NCBI RefSeq assembly: GCF_900104225.1
Contig: NZ_FNJK01000001.1
Location: forward strand, 62,001 to 126,000
Source: Streptococcus equinus
GTDB taxonomy: Bacteria; Bacillota; Bacilli; Lactobacillales; Streptococcaceae
DNA length: 64,000 nt
Direction: 5' to 3'
In this document: in pieces, positions 48,000 through 55,584 of the stretch
How positions within the stretch are numbered: position 1 is the stretch's first letter
Layout: the number at the start of each line of letters is the position of its first letter
Notes under the pieces: model-generated
Seen by the model: the letters and a program-made list of their open reading frames with translations, nothing else
What the model was told of the DNA's origin: nothing
Databases searched by the model: none
Position numbers and translations under genes: made by a program

Positions 48000-48157
48000 A
48001 CTTTCTTACGATTCTGTAAGAGGAAAAAATTGAAAATACGATAAACTAAATTTAGGGGAAATTTGCCACACTTTTGCCACAGCTTTTCGAGACTTTCGCC
48101 ATGCTTTCTCAAGTAATCTTCGTTATAATATGATTACAATATTGAAGCGGGGAAAAG

Positions 48158-48460
48158 ATGAAGAGATTTAAGAAGTATCGATTAGCTCTTATCTTGCTTG
48201 GTTTATCAGTTTTGCTATGTTTAGGGGCATATGCCTATAATCAAGTTGGTTATCATCTGACTATTAATGATGTCAGTCAGATTGCTTACCGAAATGCTGG
48301 GGTTACAAGTAAGAACGTTCAGTTACAAAAATTTTCAAAAAAGCGTCTTGGTTTAGTGGCTACCTATGAGGTTAAGTTGGAGACAAAGACAAGAAAGTAT
48401 AGCTATGTCATCAATGCTACTTCAGGATCTATCATTGAACGACACTACAAGAAAAAATAA
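48158..48460 (+). CDS. Small PepSY-like membrane-anchored protein
   Basis: A 100-residue protein with an N-terminal membrane anchor (about 7-27) and a PepSY-like extracytoplasmic domain (ISQIAYRNAGV-type start, read here as VSQIAYRNAGV, then YEVKLETKTRKYSYVINATSG). PepSY proteins often accompany two-component systems and may inhibit peptidases. It sits 193 bases after the sensor kinase behind a terminator, with its own promoter-like TATAATATG (48124-48132). Its role is inferred from family only. Confidence 0.75.
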   Translation: MKRFKKYRLALILLGLSVLLCLGAYAYNQVGYHLTINDVSQIAYRNAGVTSKNVQLQKFSKKRLGLVATYEVKLETKTRKYSYVINATSGSIIERHYKKK

Positions 48461-48536
48461 CCCTTGGTTTAATATTGATTTAGATGGAAATGAAAGAGGA
48501 GTTCAGAATCATTACTGAATTGAATTAGATATTAAA

Positions 48537-48644
48537 ATGAAAAAAAAGATTTTATACACACTGCTTATAATCGTTTTGCCACTTGCTTTAATTTGTTATC
48601 TTTTAGAACTATTTGGTTTAAAAATTATCAGCTGGCGACGATAA
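48537..48644 (+). CDS. Possible 35-residue membrane peptide
   Basis: ATG 48537 opens a short frame encoding MKKKILYTLLIIVLPLALIC plus 15 more residues, ending in SWRR. It is a basic start, a single hydrophobic segment and a basic tail. The nearest Shine-Dalgarno-like GAGGAG is about 36 bases upstream, so translation is uncertain. It lies between the PepSY gene and the TVP38 gene on the same strand. It could be a small membrane protein or chance. Confidence 0.35.
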   Translation: MKKKILYTLLIIVLPLALICYLLELFGLKIISWRR

Positions 48645-48672
48645 GACCATAATCATTAAGGGAGGGGATGTT

Positions 48673-49281
48673 ATGACAGAAACAGGCTCACAGAGAAAAT
48701 ATATTCAGATTTTAACTGGAATTGGTTTTATAATTTCTATTGCTTTATTTGTTTTCTTTAAACAACATCCGGCTTATTTCCAAGTTGGAGGACTTTTTCA
48801 AAGTTATTTAGGAAATCTAGGCTTCTTTGCACCTTTGATTTTTATGGCTTTGCAAATCATTCAGGTGACCTATCCTATTGTTCCTGGCGGTATGACAAGC
48901 GTAATTGGTTATATTGCTTTTGGTCCTATTTGGGGCTTTGTTTATAATTTTATTGGGATTTTTATCGGTTCTCTAATAGCTTTTGCTCTAGCAAGACGAT
49001 ATGGCGAGACTTTTGTTAAAGCCTTTGTTTCGCAAGAGACTTATGATAAGTATATTGGCTATTTGGATAAGAATAATGGAAAATCCTATGCCATGATTCT
49101 GGGAGCAGCCTTTGCTTTGCCAGGGTTTCCAGATGACTTTCTTTGTATGGTCTCTGGACTTTCAAAGATGTCATGGAAAAAATTTGTTACAATTTTCCTG
49201 ATTACGAAACCAGCTACCCTTTACCTTTATACAATCATTGGTTATAAAGGTTTAAGTTACGCTTTATCACTATTTCATTAA
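48673..49281 (+). CDS. TVP38/TMEM64 family membrane protein
   Basis: A 202-residue polytopic protein of the VTT/DedA superfamily: about five to six membrane segments and the conserved GPIWGFVYNFIGIFIGSLIA, followed by FALPGFPDDFLCMVSGLSKM. Members act as lipid scramblases or transporters in several organisms; the streptococcal role is unknown. GGGAGGGG precedes the ATG. A bidirectional terminator follows. Confidence 0.88.
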   Translation: MTETGSQRKYIQILTGIGFIISIALFVFFKQHPAYFQVGGLFQSYLGNLGFFAPLIFMALQIIQVTYPIVPGGMTSVIGYIAFGPIWGFVYNFIGIFIGSLIAFALARRYGETFVKAFVSQETYDKYIGYLDKNNGKSYAMILGAAFALPGFPDDFLCMVSGLSKMSWKKFVTIFLITKPATLYLYTIIGYKGLSYALSLFH

Positions 49282-49313
49282 AAAACCTCTGAGTTTTACT
49301 CAGAGGTTTTTAG
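49280..49313. terminator. Bidirectional terminator between TVP38 and the ABC operon
   Basis: AAAAACCTCTGAG/CTCAGAGGTTTTT stem with a TTTTA loop. Confidence 0.9.
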
Positions 49314-49961
49314 TTATTCAGCAGCTTTTTCCCATTTTTTAGCTAAACGACGTGAAATCGTTGAAATGGTAAAGTTAATCACAAAGTAAATAGCTGCAAT
49401 TACAGCATAAAGGGTAAAGACTTGACTTGCTTCAAAATAGCGCCCCATCAAGATTTGACTTTTACCAAATAATTCTTGGATGGCAATAACAGAATAAAGA
49501 AGTGAAGTATCTTTAATAACTGTAACAAATTGTGAAATGATTGCTGGAAGCATTTTACGAAAGGCTTGTGGAAAGACGATGTAGATAAAAATTTGGAAGT
49601 TTGTCATTCCTTGTGCTAGACCAGCTTCTGTTTGTCCATGGTCCACACCATTTAAACCACCGCGGATAATTTCAGCAAGAGCAGCAGAAGTAAAGACCGT
49701 AAATGCAGTGATACCAGCAGGTGTAGACTTCATTTGGAAGACAAGGAAAATAATGAAAATCCAAAGCAAATTTGGCACATTACGGACAAATTCAATATAG
49801 ACACTTGAAATCAAATGAAGAACTGGATTTTTACCGTTACGCATGACAGCAAGCACTGTCCCAATAAGTGTTGATAGAACAATTGAAATAAACGAAATAT
49901 AAAGTGTTAGCCATAATCCTTGGAGGATGAAGCTAATGTTGGTCGGTGTTAATACTGACAT
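49314..49961 (-). CDS. Polar amino-acid ABC transporter permease
   Basis: A 215-residue HisMQ/GlnP-type permease with about five membrane segments and the EAA-type loop EAGLAQGMTNFQIFIYIVFPQ that docks to the ATPase. It is the last gene of a four-gene operon (ATPase, binding protein, permease, permease), 12 bases after the partner permease. Substrate probably glutamine, glutamate or aspartate, by family only. Confidence 0.9.
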   Translation of the reverse strand: MSVLTPTNISFILQGLWLTLYISFISIVLSTLIGTVLAVMRNGKNPVLHLISSVYIEFVRNVPNLLWIFIIFLVFQMKSTPAGITAFTVFTSAALAEIIRGGLNGVDHGQTEAGLAQGMTNFQIFIYIVFPQAFRKMLPAIISQFVTVIKDTSLLYSVIAIQELFGKSQILMGRYFEASQVFTLYAVIAAIYFVINFTISTISRRLAKKWEKAAE

Positions 49962-49973
49962 TTAATTCTCCTC

Positions 49974-50681
49974 CTAAAGTGAATATGATTTTTTATTTTC
50001 TTCTTCTTTGTGACGTGCCCAAGTTGCAAGAGGGAAACACATGATGAAGTAAAGAAGTGCAGCACCAGCAAAAGCAGGCACGTAGTTTGTTGTTTCGTAA
50101 GCCCAAGCTTTGGCAGTAAACATGATATCTGCCCCTGAAATAATGGCAACAGTTGATGTATTTTTAATCAAGTTAACCACTTGGTTTGTTAAAGGTGGCA
50201 AGATAGTGCGTACAGCCTGTGGCAAGATAATCAAACTCATGGTCTGACTATAAGTGAAGCCTTGTGAAAGAGCTGCTTCGGTTTGTCCTTTTGGCACAGC
50301 TTCGATACCTGAACGAATAACTTCAGCGATATAAGCGCCATGATAGATCCCGACACAAAGAACAGCTGTAAAGAATGTTGAGATCATAATCAATCCGTTT
50401 GTCATAATAGCAAGTCCATAGTAGACAAAGACGAATTGTACCAAAAGTGGTGTATTTTGAAAGACTTCGACGTAGACACGTGCGATAGCTTTCAATACTT
50501 TATTTTTAGATGATGACATGGCACCAAAAATGACTCCAAGAACAAAAGCTAAAAGTAAAGCACAGAAAGACATTCCTAAAGTGTATAGAAAGCCCTTAGC
50601 AAATTCACCAAAGTTGGCAAAGAAATCTGCCCAACGTGAGAGGGCAAATGGACTCGCTGCTGCGGTTGTTAATAAAAGCAT
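49974..50681 (-). CDS. Polar amino-acid ABC transporter permease
   Basis: A 235-residue permease of the same type, with the EAA-type loop TEAALSQGFTYSQTMSLIILPQ (22 positions, of which EAALSQGFTYSQTMS is the core) and about five membrane segments. It forms the heteromeric channel with the downstream permease. The N-terminal 25 residues precede the first segment (about 32-58). It lies 15 bases after the binding-protein gene. Confidence 0.9.
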   Translation of the reverse strand: MLLLTTAAASPFALSRWADFFANFGEFAKGFLYTLGMSFCALLLAFVLGVIFGAMSSSKNKVLKAIARVYVEVFQNTPLLVQFVFVYYGLAIMTNGLIMISTFFTAVLCVGIYHGAYIAEVIRSGIEAVPKGQTEAALSQGFTYSQTMSLIILPQAVRTILPPLTNQVVNLIKNTSTVAIISGADIMFTAKAWAYETTNYVPAFAGAALLYFIMCFPLATWARHKEEENKKSYSL

Positions 50682-50696
50682 GTCAATTCTCCTCTC

Positions 50697-51509
50697 TTAA
50701 TTATTCTCTGCTTTTGCAGGTTTTAAATCATATTTATCATAAAGCTTTTGCAGGCTACCGTCAGCTTTCCACTTGGTTAGCAAGTCATTGACATAATCAA
50801 TGGTTGCTTGGTTAGATTTTTTAGCTGCGATACCGTATTCTTGAGTATTGAAACCTTCATCGATAATGGCAGTTTTTTTGCTGACATAACCAGTCAAGAT
50901 TGACTTATCAACTGAGAAAGCATCGATACGTTTCGCGTGAAGTGAAATAGCGAGTTCTGGGAAAGAACCAAGTTGAACAAATTTGAATTTTAAGTTATGT
51001 GCTTTTCCGTATTCTTCAATTGTCAGTTTAGTTGTTGAACCTTGAGCTACTCCGATAGTTTTACCATTGAGGTCAGAGATTGTTTTTAAACCTTTACCTG
51101 TATTAACTAAAAAGCCAATCTCGTCATAATAGTAAGGATTTGAAATAGCATAGGAAGCTTTACGCTCATCAGTAATTGTATAAGTGGCAATCAAAAGATC
51201 GATTTGTCCATTATCAAGAAGGGCTTCACGAGTTTGAGTTGTAACAGCTGTGTAAGCAACTTTAACACCAAGTGTCTTAGCGATTTTTTTCGCTAAATCA
51301 ATTTCCATTCCTTCATATTTACCAGTTTCAGCTGAGTAGTATCCGAAGTTTGGAACATCTTGCTTGACGCCGACTTTAAGAACGCCAGCATTCTGGATTT
51401 TTTTAATTTGCTCAGGGACTGTCTCAGCAAAAGTAGATGGTGCAGTCAGAAAGCTGATAAAGAGTAGTGATAGCGTAGCTAAAATAGCTAAAGATATTTT
51501 TTTCTTCAT
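50697..51509 (-). CDS. Amino-acid ABC transporter substrate-binding protein without lipobox
   Basis: A 270-residue family 3 solute-binding protein. The export signal MKKKISLAILATLSLLFISF continues to STFA, followed by ETVPEQ: there is a signal peptidase I site and no cysteine, so it is not a lipoprotein in the usual sense. The mature part has the bilobed fold with GKYEGMEIDLAKKIAK and DLNGKTIGVAQGSTTK. I start at 51509 because AAGGAG lies before it. The binding protein may be released or kept by an uncleaved signal. Cognate to the two permeases and the ATPase. Confidence 0.9.
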   Translation of the reverse strand: MKKKISLAILATLSLLFISFLTAPSTFAETVPEQIKKIQNAGVLKVGVKQDVPNFGYYSAETGKYEGMEIDLAKKIAKTLGVKVAYTAVTTQTREALLDNGQIDLLIATYTITDERKASYAISNPYYYDEIGFLVNTGKGLKTISDLNGKTIGVAQGSTTKLTIEEYGKAHNLKFKFVQLGSFPELAISLHAKRIDAFSVDKSILTGYVSKKTAIIDEGFNTQEYGIAAKKSNQATIDYVNDLLTKWKADGSLQKLYDKYDLKPAKAENN

Positions 51510-51519
51510 GAGCAACTCC

Positions 51520-52284
51520 TTATTGTTGAGAGACATTATCACTTGTGTGATTAATGACTTTGCTCAAGAATTGTTTAGCACGTGGTTCAGTAGGATTATC
51601 AAAGAAACCTTGAACATCAGTAGTATCGACAAGAATTTGTCCTTCAGCCATGAAGATAATGCGGTCAGCAACTTCACGAGCAAAGCCCATTTCGTGGGTA
51701 ACGACTACCATGTTCATCCCTTCTTTAGCAAGGTTTTGCATGACAGCAAGAACATCACCGATAGTTTCAGGGTCAAGAGCTGATGTTGGTTCATCAAAAA
51801 GAAGAAGTTCTGGTTGCATAGCCAAACCACGAGCAATCGCTACACGTTGCTTTTGACCACCTGATAGCATACCAGGATATGAATCTTTACGATCCCACAT
51901 ATTAACGTAAGTTAAGAATTTTTCGGCAATTTTCTCAGCCTCTTCTTTTGATTTTCCTAGGACTTTAATAGGTGCTAAGGTTACATTTTCTAACACGGTT
52001 TTATGTGGATAGAGGTTGAAGTGTTGGAAAACCATACCAACTTCTTTACGAAGTTGAACCAAATCTTTAGCAGAAGCGTTAGCTAATTCATGACCGTTAA
52101 CTTTTAAACTACCTGTTTCGATTGATTCAAGAGCATTCATCGTACGGATAAGCGTAGATTTACCTGAACCAGAAGGTCCAAGGAGAACGACAACCTGTCC
52201 TTTCTCGATTTCTAGGTTAATATTTCTTAGGGCATGATAGTCCCCGTAGTATTTTTCAACGTTTTTAAATTCAATAAGTGCCAC
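51520..52284 (-). CDS. Polar amino-acid ABC transporter ATPase
   Basis: A 254-residue ATPase: Walker A LLGPSGSGKST, signature LSGGQKQRVAIARGLAM, Walker B LLLFDEPTSALDPE, and H-loop VVVTHEMGFAREVAD. First gene of the operon. The promoter (TTGACA, 18, TAAGAT) and a CodY-box-like site lie just upstream, so nitrogen or branched-chain amino-acid status may control it. In S. mutans a similar ABC set lies next to the vicRKX genes; that is family knowledge. Confidence 0.95.
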   Translation of the reverse strand: MALIEFKNVEKYYGDYHALRNINLEIEKGQVVVLLGPSGSGKSTLIRTMNALESIETGSLKVNGHELANASAKDLVQLRKEVGMVFQHFNLYPHKTVLENVTLAPIKVLGKSKEEAEKIAEKFLTYVNMWDRKDSYPGMLSGGQKQRVAIARGLAMQPELLLFDEPTSALDPETIGDVLAVMQNLAKEGMNMVVVTHEMGFAREVADRIIFMAEGQILVDTTDVQGFFDNPTEPRAKQFLSKVINHTSDNVSQQ

Positions 52285-52326
52285 ACTTGTCTCCTTTTCA
52301 AAGATAAGATTTTCTTGTTAGATTTT

Positions 52327-52398
52327 CTAACATCACATAATTCATGTTAGTTAATCTTACCACATTAATTTATCAAGTGTCAAATATTTCTGAAAATT
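52327..52398 (-). promoter_or_regulatory. ABC operon promoter with CodY-box-like site and dyads
   Basis: On the minus strand TTGACA (52383-52378), an 18-base spacer and TAAGAT (52359-52354) form a promoter. ATATTTCTGAAAATT (52384-52398) matches the CodY box AATTTTCWGAAAATT at 13 of 15 positions and adjoins the -35. TGTTAG/CTAACA words recur at 52316-52321, 52327-52332 and 52345-52350, giving the inverted repeat CTAACAT...ATGTTAG across the start of transcription. Confidence 0.55.
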
Positions 52399-52439
52399 TA
52401 AATAACTAAAAGATTGAAAAGGTTGAATTATGACGTCAA

Positions 52440-52574
52440 TTGTTACTTTATGGTTTCAAAAGTATTATATTATCCAGTTAGAGAGGGATAGGTAGCCGTT
52501 CGATTAAAACCCAATAAAATCAATCATAAAAACAGTCAATCTTGGGTAAAAATCCTAAAATTGACTGTTTTTTT
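52440..52574 (+). ncRNA. Candidate small RNA of about 100 nt
   Basis: TTGTTA (52440-52445), a 17-base spacer and TATTAT (52463-52468) form a promoter-like pair on the plus strand. A strong terminator follows: AAACAGTCAAT (52530-52540) with ATTGACTGTTT (52560-52570), extended inside by TTGGG/CCTAA, then T-run. No ORF of note lies between. It would end about 150 bases before the next gene. The terminator has no other gene to serve, as the ABC operon runs the other way. The remaining bases of the 52285-52726 gap hold the ABC promoter and an AT-rich promoter (GATATAATAATATT, about 52649-52662) for the next gene. Confidence 0.4.
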
Positions 52575-52726
52575 GTTGTTTCTCGTTGAGAATGTCTTCT
52601 AAAATAGTTAATGGTGTAAGATAGTGATATTTTAAATGAGCTGTTTGTGATATAATAATATTTGTAGTGATAAGGATATAGAATGTTATGCTACATCAAT
52701 AACTTGACTGATAAAAGGTGAAGGCT

Positions 52727-53170
52727 ATGGCATTTATCACGATTTCTAGTTCTCAGAAGAAGGAATTGAATGATTTAGCTCCTCTGGGGTATTCATTTGA
52801 CTGGACGAGGTTTTCGAGCAGTCGCTCAAAAACAGTAACTTGTCTTCATGATGGAGATATTGCAGGGTTGGTTGAATTTGAACGTCAACCAGAAAATCTG
52901 TTGAATTTCTTGTATTTGATTGAAGTAGCAGAAAAATACCAAGGAACAGGTGTTGCTGGTGAATTGTTGGCTTATGTTGCTAAAGATAATATGGAACAAG
53001 GCTTTGAAGGTTTTGTTTTGCTTGAATTTAAGACAGCATTGGCTAATTATTACATAGAAAAGTATGGTGCTAAATTCATCACTAGTGATGGTTTTAGGCT
53101 CTATTTTGATACGGAAGCTGCTAACAACCTGATTCAGAAGTATTTGACAGGAGATGAACCTCATGACTGA
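52727..53170 (+). CDS. GNAT-like N-acetyltransferase
   Basis: A 147-residue protein with a GNAT-like core: central strand FLYLIEVAEKYQGTGVAGEL (the VAxxYQGxGxAxxL acetyl-CoA loop) and the C-terminal ANYYIEKYGAKFI. I start at ATG 52727, 7 bases after AAAGGTG. It overlaps the next small gene by 8 bases. Similar short GNAT genes occur on streptococcal mobile elements. The substrate is unknown; a toxin role is possible but unproven. Confidence 0.7.
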   Translation: MAFITISSSQKKELNDLAPLGYSFDWTRFSSSRSKTVTCLHDGDIAGLVEFERQPENLLNFLYLIEVAEKYQGTGVAGELLAYVAKDNMEQGFEGFVLLEFKTALANYYIEKYGAKFITSDGFRLYFDTEAANNLIQKYLTGDEPHD

Positions 53171-53339
53171 AACGTTACTTGAAAGACTTAAACGAGAAGG
53201 TAAAGGGCACGATTTACTTGACCCTGAACTTGTTGAACGTGAACAACGTGAACAACTAGGACACCTTGTTCGCCTGAGACAGCGATTAGGTCGTGAAATC
53301 ACACAAAGAGAGATGGACGATTTATCAAATATCCTGTAA
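53163..53339 (+). CDS. Small charged hypothetical protein
   Basis: A 58-residue, helical, Glu/Arg/Leu-rich protein (MTETLLERLKREGKGHDLLD, then QREQLGHLVRLRQRLGREIT). The ATG at 53163 lies inside the GNAT gene in another frame, with an 8-base overlap, so the two are coupled. I do not recognise a domain. The position and size would allow an antitoxin or accessory protein, which is speculation. Confidence 0.6.
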   Translation: MTETLLERLKREGKGHDLLDPELVEREQREQLGHLVRLRQRLGREITQREMDDLSNIL

Positions 53340-53423
53340 TAATAGTTGTATTACTGTCCGTAAACCGAGTGAATTAACAGTTATTCACAATCTTTTATGA
53401 AAAGGGAAACAGTGGGGGAAACT

Positions 53424-53699
53424 ATGGAATTTACACTTGAACCTTTCGCTAACGATACGTTCAAACTACTAAAATCGTTGAAAGAAAATCAGGTCAAAGT
53501 GAAGGGAGATTTTTATATTCCTTTATCACAACAAGAAATAGCAGACATTAATCACATGTCAAAATTGAAAACAAATAGATTAATTCGTGACTTGATTGAA
53601 GGCGGTTATGTTTGCCCATATCAAAATAAACGAGGGAAATATGTCATAACTGAAAAAGGGCATAAAATTCTTAAGTTGATGTTGAAAAAATACGTTTAA
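53424..53699 (+). CDS. Small winged-helix DNA-binding protein
   Basis: A 91-residue protein from ATG 53424 (GGGGGAA just before it). The HTH is LSQQEIADINHMSKLKTNRL and the wing is GGYVCPYQNKRGKYVITEKG. It is placed directly before a DNA methyltransferase and a nuclease gene, 16 bases from the methyltransferase start, so it may be the controller of the restriction-modification unit. A second role as a general regulator cannot be excluded. Confidence 0.7.
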   Translation: MEFTLEPFANDTFKLLKSLKENQVKVKGDFYIPLSQQEIADINHMSKLKTNRLIRDLIEGGYVCPYQNKRGKYVITEKGHKILKLMLKKYV

Positions 53700-53715
53700 C
53701 AAGGAAAGTGAATTG

Positions 53716-54801
53716 ATGACAAAATTGAAGGAAAATAATCTAAAACCTTTATTCAAATATCCTGGTGGAAAAGGTGCAGAGTACAAACACTTGAAAAAAT
53801 TTTTTCCAAAATTTAATACTTATGTCGAGCCTTTTTTGGGAGGAGGAGCAGTGTATTGGGCTACTTCTGCTCAAAGTTGGATAATTAATGATTATTCTGA
53901 AGAACTTATCGCTATTTATCATTTTACTCAAATAGAAGATAAGCTTTTTTTAAATTACATCAACGATATTGGGATAATCTGGCGCAATAAAAACAAATAC
54001 GCTAATTATATAACTAACATTTTAAAAGAAGAAGTCAAATTGGATAGGCAACAATTGTTTACTATTTCGAGTGAATTAATAAATGTAACCGAGGAAATAG
54101 AGTTTAGTTTAGAACGACTTACACAATTATTCGAAGAAAGTATAATTAGGAAAAAAAAATCATTAGTTAAAATTTCTAAATCAACTACAATAAAAAATTG
54201 GGAAGAGAATGCTTTAGGAATACTGGGGGCTGGGATATATACTATTCTTAGAGAATTGTATAATCACACGACGTTCAATCAAGAGCCACAGTTAAAAACA
54301 GCTTTGTATTTTTTTATCAGAGAATATGCTTACTCAGGTATGTTTAGATATAATGCAGATGGGATGTTTAATGTTCCATTTGGTGGAAATACTTATGCAA
54401 AAAAAGATTTTTTAAAACGTTACCAACAAATCACCAGCAAACAGGTTGTTACTAAATTAAAAAACACTAGGATATTGAGAGGTGATTTTTCAGAGGCAGT
54501 AATCGATGAAAAAGATACATTTATGTTCTTAGATCCACCTTATGATTCTGAATTTAGTACCTACAACTTGCATGTGTTTGATGCTCAAGAACAAGTAAGG
54601 CTACGTGATAGTCTGATAAATATTAGAAATACGAAATGGTTAATGGTAGTAAAATCGACAGATTTTATTGAAGATTTATATGACCGTGAAGGGTGGTATA
54701 AGTTCCATTTTGATAAAAGTTATTCCGTTAACTTTAAAAATAGAAATGACCAAGATGTGAAGCATTTAGTTATAACAAATTATAGATTGGAGAATATATA
54801 A
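53716..54801 (+). CDS. DNA adenine N6-methyltransferase, D12 (Dam/DpnII) class
   Basis: A 361-residue amino-methyltransferase, the modification half of a probable type II system. Motif X FKYPGGK (13-19), motif I YVEPFLGGGAVYW (36-48) and motif IV LDPPYDSEF (DPPY at 273-276) fit the alpha-class D12 enzymes that methylate adenine. A long helical region (about 75-180) between motifs probably carries sequence recognition. I start at ATG 53716; a TTG one codon earlier is possible. The target sequence cannot be read. It abuts the nuclease gene with no gap (TAA then ATG). Confidence 0.9.
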   Translation: MTKLKENNLKPLFKYPGGKGAEYKHLKKFFPKFNTYVEPFLGGGAVYWATSAQSWIINDYSEELIAIYHFTQIEDKLFLNYINDIGIIWRNKNKYANYITNILKEEVKLDRQQLFTISSELINVTEEIEFSLERLTQLFEESIIRKKKSLVKISKSTTIKNWEENALGILGAGIYTILRELYNHTTFNQEPQLKTALYFFIREYAYSGMFRYNADGMFNVPFGGNTYAKKDFLKRYQQITSKQVVTKLKNTRILRGDFSEAVIDEKDTFMFLDPPYDSEFSTYNLHVFDAQEQVRLRDSLINIRNTKWLMVVKSTDFIEDLYDREGWYKFHFDKSYSVNFKNRNDQDVKHLVITNYRLENI

Positions 54802-55584
54802 ATGGCAACTTCGGAAAGTGATATTAGAAAAGGTGTATCAGTTCTCTTGAATCAATATGGAACGCTTGATACAACAGAAGTAAAACATTTGTTAGATACC
54901 GTACTTCCTTTTGATGAAGATGATAGAGAACCTAGTTTAACACGTTCAGAACCTAAGATAATTCAAAGGATTGGAAATATAGTTTCCCATCAAAGTGAAA
55001 CTGTAAAAACATACTATGACACTTATCAGATTGATAAGTCTCACCGTCCTGCTAAATGGGTAATTTTGACAGGGTTAAAATCTAACGGAACATTACGACC
55101 TATCACTGAGAATGAAATAAAAAAACGACAAGAACTTAGACAGCGATTTGTTCCTAAGAAAATTGATTGGGTCAGCTTAAACGGAAGACGTACCGAGCTT
55201 GGACGCTTGGGTGAAGATTACGTTATTCGTTATGAAACAAATCGACTGTTGGAGTTTGCTGAATTGGACGCTGACCGCATCGTTCACTTAAGTGATGAAC
55301 AAGGAGATGGTGCTGGATTCGACGTTATTTCTTTAAACGAGGACGGAACTGAACGTTTTATCGAAGTAAAAACTACAAAAGGCAGTTTAGATACCCCATT
55401 CTATATGACGGAAAATGAGCGAGCCTATTTTGAGTTACATAAAAATGAAGGAGACCTATTCATTTATCGAGTATATAATTTTGACGAAATTAATAAGACT
55501 GGAAAAATCGAAGTAATTCCAGCCGATAAATTGTTCACTGATTATAATTTTGACCCCATCTCTTATAAAGTAACTAAAAAATAA
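54802..55584 (+). CDS. Probable type II restriction endonuclease with DUF3883-like nuclease domain
   Basis: A 260-residue protein starting directly after the methyltransferase stop. An N-terminal helical, winged-helix-like part (about 1-120) is followed by a PD-(D/E)XK-like core: LGRLGEDYVIRYE (Glu138), then GAGFDVISLNEDGTERFIEV with Asp174 and Glu188, and Lys190. This pattern is that of DUF3883, a nuclease-like domain found in restriction and defence proteins. Cleavage specificity presumably matches the adjacent methyltransferase. The stop codon directly adjoins the stop of the opposing transposase gene, so the C-terminus could have been altered by insertion. Confidence 0.75.
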   Translation: MATSESDIRKGVSVLLNQYGTLDTTEVKHLLDTVLPFDEDDREPSLTRSEPKIIQRIGNIVSHQSETVKTYYDTYQIDKSHRPAKWVILTGLKSNGTLRPITENEIKKRQELRQRFVPKKIDWVSLNGRRTELGRLGEDYVIRYETNRLLEFAELDADRIVHLSDEQGDGAGFDVISLNEDGTERFIEVKTTKGSLDTPFYMTENERAYFELHKNEGDLFIYRVYNFDEINKTGKIEVIPADKLFTDYNFDPISYKVTKK

